Positions 36,798 to 39,439 of a stretch of DNA of 39,439 nt are shown piece by piece (position 1 is the stretch's first letter; each line of letters opens with the position of its first letter). A program made the translations under genes and the position numbers. The stretch is from an uncultured Roseburia sp. (lineage in GTDB: Bacteria > Bacillota > Clostridia > Lachnospirales > Lachnospiraceae). The DNA is taken from NCBI GenBank assembly GCA_947383215.1, contig CANDCP010000030.1, positions 1-39,439 of the forward strand, in the 5' to 3' direction. The notes under the pieces are model-generated. The model did no database searches. It was not told the origin of the DNA and was given only the letters and a program-made list of their open reading frames with translations.

Positions 36798-37388
36798 TCA
36801 TAGTTCGATTTGAACCCCTGAATTTGTATTCAGTTCATGGAATTCTTTAACCAGTTTTGATGCAGAAGGGGGATTATTTTTAATATCGAAACCAATATAT
36901 TTCAACTCCCCTTGCTCCCCGGTATAGGTAATAATTAAATATTGGGTAGTGGTTTTCACCTTTTTATTTTTTGTCCTTCCCCCGATTATCGCACCCAAAG
37001 TCCCAAACATCACGCCTCCAGCGATTGCCCCACCAATACTTGAAACCGCCTGACTTTGAATTTCAGTGTCGGTTTTGATGGACATATCAGTGATTTTCTC
37101 TCGTGCCAGCTTGATGCTGGTTGTCCCGGCTTTGAATTCAATTCTATCCGAAAAAGATTTAATTTCACATAAGGTATTTTCTGGAATCTGTAGCCCGTCC
37201 ACATGATGAAATGCGGTATAAGATAAAATTCCGCTTTGTCGGATAGCTTCTTTGTTAGCTTTTGCCCTTTTCCGGGATTTTCTAATCATTAGCACAATCA
37301 GAACCATAACTGGAATTATAATCAATGGCGGCAACCATTCGGGAAAAGTCGCCGAACCGACAGAATTTGTTGTACCTGCAAGTAACAT
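36798..37388 (-). CDS. Small membrane protein with glycine-rich segment, unknown
   Basis: A 196-aa protein of unknown family. A short N-terminal stretch leads to one membrane segment, PPLIIIPVMVLIVLMI (about 20-36), then a basic KSRKRAKANK stop-transfer. The cytoplasmic part has a beta-rich region (LCEIKSFSDRIEFKAGTTSIKLAREKITDMSI) and a Gly-zipper-like hydrophobic run SSIGGAIAGGVMFGTLGAIIGG, then KTTTQYLIITYTGEQGELKYIGFDI. The layout recalls bacterial PH-like domains of element-encoded proteins, but I cannot assign it. ATG 37388 after AAAGGAG is preferred over 37442. It lies between integrase and repressor on the same strand and may act in immunity or stability; that is speculation. Confidence 0.7.
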   Translation of the reverse strand: MLLAGTTNSVGSATFPEWLPPLIIIPVMVLIVLMIRKSRKRAKANKEAIRQSGILSYTAFHHVDGLQIPENTLCEIKSFSDRIEFKAGTTSIKLAREKITDMSIKTDTEIQSQAVSSIGGAIAGGVMFGTLGAIIGGRTKNKKVKTTTQYLIITYTGEQGELKYIGFDIKNNPPSASKLVKEFHELNTNSGVQIEL

Positions 37389-37530
37389 GATAATCTCCTT
37401 TCTGATTTTTGAAATAAATTTTTCAAAGTGCAAGTAGTTCAAGATAAACCAGTTATTTATTACTATATTTATTTTTAATTTTCATCATAAATTTATGATG
37501 ATTTCTTCCTTTTGCTTAGAAGTTGGAAGT

Positions 37531-37611
37531 AACTTGGTGCATCTTGAATTTTCTTGATTTTATGCGGTTTTTAACTTGAACCGCAACTTGAACCATCTTG
37601 GTGCCAACTTG
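37531..37611. repeat. Helically phased WWCTTG direct repeats
   Basis: Seven hexamers of AACTTG/ATCTTG/TTCTTG begin at 37531, 37541, 37551, 37573, 37585, 37595 and 37606: steps of 10, 10, 22, 12, 10 and 11 bases, about one helical turn. This 334-base non-coding interval (37389-37722) otherwise holds AT-rich sequence and the promoter at 37646. Such arrays bind proteins on one face of the helix, as integrase-arm or excisionase sites do. Confidence 0.6.
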
Positions 37612-37645
37612 GATTTATCTTCCACCTTCACCTTAACCGCTTGTC

Positions 37646-37674
37646 TTGACAGCCGAACATATGTTTGGTATAAT
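37646..37674 (+). promoter_or_regulatory. Consensus promoter with LexA-like operator in its spacer
   Basis: TTGACA at 37646-37651, 17-bp spacer, TATAAT at 37669-37674. The spacer includes CCGAACATATGTTTGG (37653-37668), a 16-bp palindrome with a single mismatch that matches the Gram-positive LexA/DinR box (CGAAC-N4-GTTCG) except for one base. A bound repressor would block polymerase completely. Confidence 0.75.
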
Positions 37675-37722
37675 TTCTGTATCGCTACCATAGAACGTGC
37701 GGCTACATAGAGGGTGAGAAGC

Positions 37723-37824
37723 ATGGACTATAAACAACTCATTATTGAGTTGCTTGATAAAGCGTCAGCCAATCAACTTAGACGGCTATATCACTTTATC
37801 AGGATGTATTTGGGGCTGGACTGA
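37723..37824 (+). CDS. 33-aa micro-ORF under SOS-box-like control
   Basis: Encodes MDYKQLIIELLDKASANQLR followed by RLYHFIRMYLGLD: one or two amphipathic helices (hydrophobic I/L/Y/F spaced every three to four residues), with no membrane segment. GAGGGTGAG precedes the ATG at good spacing, and a terminator overlaps its stop, so it is a complete transcription unit of about 160 nt. It runs against the end of the repressor gene. Small Firmicute phage and ICE proteins of similar look are known to me only as hypotheticals. An SOS-induced antirepressor or an RNA acting on the repressor mRNA 3' end are candidate roles. Confidence 0.7.
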   Translation: MDYKQLIIELLDKASANQLRRLYHFIRMYLGLD

Positions 37825-37842
37825 TGTTCAGCCCTCTTTTTC
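37813..37842 (+). terminator. Terminator of the micro-ORF
   Basis: Stem GGGCTGGAC/GTTCAGCCC (one G-T and otherwise paired) with a TGAT loop, followed by TCTTTTTCT. It overlaps both the micro-ORF stop and the convergent repressor stop. Confidence 0.8.
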
Positions 37843-38214
37843 TGTGTCATCAGCGGCAAGTTCTTTCGCTTTCTTTTCTAAAAATTCCCATTCGCTATCA
37901 GATAAACCCATGAGCATAGTTACAAACCGCTTTTTAAACTTGGAATCTTGACCGCCTAAAACTTTTCCAGCCCATGCCATTAGTTGATCTTCCATGTCCA
38001 ATTCTGCAAACATTTCTCCATTCCCATGTCGGAGCCAATTTTCATTGACATTGAATTTGGTGCAGATCAGGGAGATTACAGCATCACTGGGAGCATTTTT
38101 GCCAACTTCATATGCTCCAATATTTCCCCTTGATATTCCTATCTTGTCTGCAAATTCCTGCTGTGTTAAATCTAACTCCCTTCTTAGCTTTTTAATCCGA
38201 TCTTTCAAAATCAT
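37828..38214 (-). CDS. XRE-family repressor (CI-like)
   Basis: A 128-aa DNA-binding protein. Residues about 3-58 are the HTH_3 domain (RIKKLRRELDLTQQEFADKIGISRGNIGAYEVGKNAPSDAVISLICTKFNV pattern, with recognition helix at SRGNIGAYE). The phrase NENWLRHGNGEMF directly after it is typical of phage and ICE repressors. The acidic helical C-terminal half lacks the S24 autocleavage domain (no Ser/Lys dyad seen), so SOS inactivation by RecA is not expected to act on this protein itself. ATG 38214 after AAAGGTGG is chosen; the longer open frame would cover its own promoter. It likely binds the repeats at 38267-38315. Confidence 0.9.
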   Translation of the reverse strand: MILKDRIKKLRRELDLTQQEFADKIGISRGNIGAYEVGKNAPSDAVISLICTKFNVNENWLRHGNGEMFAELDMEDQLMAWAGKVLGGQDSKFKKRFVTMLMGLSDSEWEFLEKKAKELAADDTEKEG

Positions 38215-38233
38215 CACCACCTTTCTGTTACTA

Positions 38234-38262
38234 ATTATAAAGTCAAAAATGTTGCTTGTCAA
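38234..38262 (-). promoter_or_regulatory. Consensus promoter of the repressor gene
   Basis: On the minus strand TTGACA (38262-38257), 17-bp spacer, TATAAT (38239-38234): a perfect sigma-A consensus. Confidence 0.88.
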
Positions 38263-38266
38263 CAAA

Positions 38267-38315
38267 ATGTTGGTTAATTTCAAAAAAATGCTTGACAAAA
38301 GATATTAACCAACAT
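38267..38315. promoter_or_regulatory. Paired operator: 12-bp inverted repeat
   Basis: ATGTTGGTTAAT (38267-38278) and ATTAACCAACAT (38304-38315) are perfect reverse complements 25 bases apart. The right copy ends at the first base of the early -10 and fills the spacer; the left copy lies just upstream of the repressor -35. Further ATGTTG, CAACA and ACCAACA half-sites lie at about 38249, 38261 and 38329. Confidence 0.7.
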
Positions 38316-38320
38316 ATAAT
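38292..38320 (+). promoter_or_regulatory. Consensus early promoter
   Basis: TTGACA at 38292-38297, 17-bp spacer, TATAAT at 38315-38320: perfect sigma-A consensus, driving the SprT-like gene and those behind it. Confidence 0.88.
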
Positions 38321-38363
38321 TGCAATATACCAACAAAACAAGTAACAGAAAGGGTACTGGATC

Positions 38364-39026
38364 ATGGCAGAACAGAGTTTGAAACCTATAATTGATAAAC
38401 TTGAAAATTTATTTTCAAAGTTCAATGAAAAGTTTTACGGCGGTGAACTTCAAAAGCCGATTATCACCGTAAGCCCGGACACCACAAAAGGGGCTTATGG
38501 ATGGTGTACCGCATGGAAAGCGTGGAGCAACAAAGAGCCGAAAGCGATTTCCGAAATGAAACCGGAAGAAGTGGAAGCTATGAAAAATGAAGGGTTCTAT
38601 GAAATCAACCTTTGCGCTGAACACCTTGCAAGACCTTTTGAACACGTTGCTGAAACCCTCTTACATGAAATGGTTCATCTTTGGAACTTGCAGCAGGGAG
38701 TTCAGGACACTTCCAGAAGCGGGACTTATCACAATAAGAAATACAAGGAAGCTGCTGAACAACATGGTTTGACCGTTGAAAAAGATGCAAAATACGGGTG
38801 GACGAGAACAAGCCTGAACCCGGAAGCAAAAGCCTTTGTTGACAGCTTGCAGGACAAGAAATTTCAGCTTTTCAGGAAGCCTGAACTGAAACTTCCGGGA
38901 GCGTCCAAAACCAAACAATCAACCCGGAAATATGTCTGTCCCGGATGCGGTTGCATTATCAGAGCAACAAAAGAAGTGAATGTTATTTGTGGCGATTGTG
39001 AAATGAAGTTTGAGGAAGCGGAGTAA
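38364..39026 (+). CDS. SprT-like zinc metalloprotein
   Basis: A 220-aa protein of the SprT/Spartan-like family. The region FSKFNEKFYGGELQKPIITVSP near the N terminus, HExxH in ETLLHEMVHLWNLQQGV (about 97-113), a downstream HNKKYKEAAEQHGL and a C-terminal zinc ribbon YVCPGCGCIIRATKEVNVICGDC are all in place. Eukaryotic Spartan proteins cut DNA-protein crosslinks; bacterial plasmid and phage SprT-like proteins are often the first early gene but have no proven substrate. It is the first gene behind the early promoter. The stop lies in an 8-bp hairpin (GGAAGCGG/CCGCTTCC, 39014-39037) without a T-run, perhaps an mRNA-processing or coupling element. Confidence 0.9.
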   Translation: MAEQSLKPIIDKLENLFSKFNEKFYGGELQKPIITVSPDTTKGAYGWCTAWKAWSNKEPKAISEMKPEEVEAMKNEGFYEINLCAEHLARPFEHVAETLLHEMVHLWNLQQGVQDTSRSGTYHNKKYKEAAEQHGLTVEKDAKYGWTRTSLNPEAKAFVDSLQDKKFQLFRKPELKLPGASKTKQSTRKYVCPGCGCIIRATKEVNVICGDCEMKFEEAE

Positions 39027-39053
39027 AACCCGCTTCCCGGAAAGGTGGAGAAT

Positions 39054-39314
39054 ATGACATTAAGAAAATTTCTGGAAGTGCTGGCGGTAAGTATGCCGTT
39101 CACGGTTGGGACAATAGAAGGTCAGGGCTGGATCGTTTACTATGACGGGGAACACGAAATTGAAGTTCCTGATGATCTGGCAGACAGACCGATCACGAAT
39201 ATTTATCCTAGAAATGAACGGGAAAGAACGGTTGTCTGTGGTGTGGAAACTTGCTGTGAACTGAAAGCTGGACTTGTGATAGTGGTTGAAGGCTGTGAAA
39301 ACGGCAGTATTTAA
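39054..39314 (+). CDS. Small element protein, unknown
   Basis: An 86-aa protein beginning MTLRKFLEVLAVSMPFTVGTI, with a beta-rich body (GQGWIVYYDGEHEIEVPDDLADRPITNIYPRN) and a Cys-containing C-terminal part (VVCGVETCCELKAGLVIVVEG). No family is recognised. ATG 39054 after AGGTGG was chosen. It lies 27 bases after the SprT-like gene on the same transcript. The next gene opens with a similar MTLKK motif. Confidence 0.72.
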   Translation: MTLRKFLEVLAVSMPFTVGTIEGQGWIVYYDGEHEIEVPDDLADRPITNIYPRNERERTVVCGVETCCELKAGLVIVVEGCENGSI

Positions 39315-39332
39315 AGAAAGGCGGTAACGGAT

Positions 39333-39439
39333 ATGACATTGAAGAAAGTGCATGATTTAGGGCTGATTGATGATAACACGGTGGTTTGGGTTCGTGGAGC
39401 TGATCTCCATCTGATTACAAGCGGAAACTGGTATCAGGA
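39333..39439 (+). CDS. Unknown element protein, cut by the window edge
   Basis: The first 35 residues are visible: MTLKKVHDLGLIDDNTVVWV, then RGADLHLITSGNWYQ. The AAAGGCGG ribosome site and ATG at 39333 follow the previous stop by 18 bases. The frame is open to the end of the window. The start resembles that of the preceding gene. Confidence 0.65.
   Translation, partial: MTLKKVHDLGLIDDNTVVWVRGADLHLITSGNWYQ

Larger units (their letters stand above)
38220..38353. repeat. 13-bp inverted repeat bracketing the divergent control region
   Basis: CCTTTCTGTTACT (38220-38232) and AGTAACAGAAAGG (38341-38353) are perfect reverse complements. Each becomes the ribosome-binding leader of one divergent transcript, so both mRNAs start translation from the same AGTAACAGAAAGG sequence. 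Confidence 0.75.
35640..39439. mobile_element. Left part of an integrated mobile element (prophage or ICE), incomplete
   Basis: From about 35.6 kb base composition and codon use become more AT-rich than in the host genes. The contents (integrase at the edge reading outward, XRE repressor, divergent early promoter, SprT-like and small unknown genes) are those of a temperate phage or ICE. The right end and the second att copy lie outside the window, so class and exact boundary are unknown. Confidence 0.75.

Noticed and set aside
37994-38308. A 104-aa plus-strand open frame opposite the repressor
   Set aside because: It is antisense to the HTH domain, crosses both divergent promoters and has no ribosome site.

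Overview
The window reads as a chromosome segment of a low-to-mid GC Gram-positive gut anaerobe, most likely a Lachnospiraceae-type Clostridium. The reasons are the gene families present (CpsB/CpsC/CpsD module, BspA-type leucine-rich and Big_2 surface proteins, VanZ-like proteins, DUF975, DUF4190, a YesM/YesN two-component pair), strong GGAGG-type ribosome binding sites, consensus sigma-A promoters and many U-tract terminators. From about 35.6 kb onward the sequence is visibly more AT-rich, with different codon use, and starts with an integrase: this is the left end of an integrated mobile element (prophage or ICE) that runs off the right edge. No similarity search was possible; family names come from motifs, lengths and context.

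Layout. 0.1-2.8 kb: a LysM protein, UDP-galactopyranose mutase (glf) and a VanZ-like protein. 2.9-5.2 kb: a compact CpsB-CpsC-CpsD tyrosine phosphoregulation operon with no glycosyltransferase, flippase or polymerase beside it. 5.3-12.8 kb: a cell-envelope block with a trigger-factor-like lipoprotein, a five-domain Big_2 surface protein, a five-TM exoprotein, a second VanZ-like protein and a BspA-type leucine-rich surface protein split by a -1 frameshift in an A6 tract. 12.9-19.2 kb: housekeeping genes, namely AlkD-like DNA repair, prfB with its programmed +1 frameshift, a threonine-pathway operon (ACT protein, hom, aPGAM-type proposed homoserine kinase) and glpK. 19.2-23.8 kb: DUF2752, a HEQEH/CxxC protein, DUF975, DUF4190 and tex. 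23.9-28.6 kb: YesM-type kinase, YesN-type regulator and an extracellular sugar-binding lipoprotein without permease genes. 28.6-33.6 kb: a secreted protein with seven helical repeats facing, from a shared control region, a secreted CBM56-CBM6-GH64 beta-1,3-glucanase. 33.7-35.5 kb: a DUF2156 protein and a GNAT acetyltransferase.

Mobile element, 35.6 kb to the end: a tyrosine recombinase, a small membrane protein, a 33-codon micro-ORF under a consensus promoter whose spacer is a LexA-like palindrome, an XRE repressor, a nearly symmetric divergent control region, a SprT-like metalloprotein and two small unknown genes, the last cut by the window edge. The repressor, divergent promoters, SOS-box-like micro-ORF and integrase together look like a lysogeny/excision switch. 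The micro-ORF, a candidate SOS-induced antirepressor or antisense RNA, is the most novel-looking item here. I saw no tRNA, rRNA, CRISPR array or IS element.
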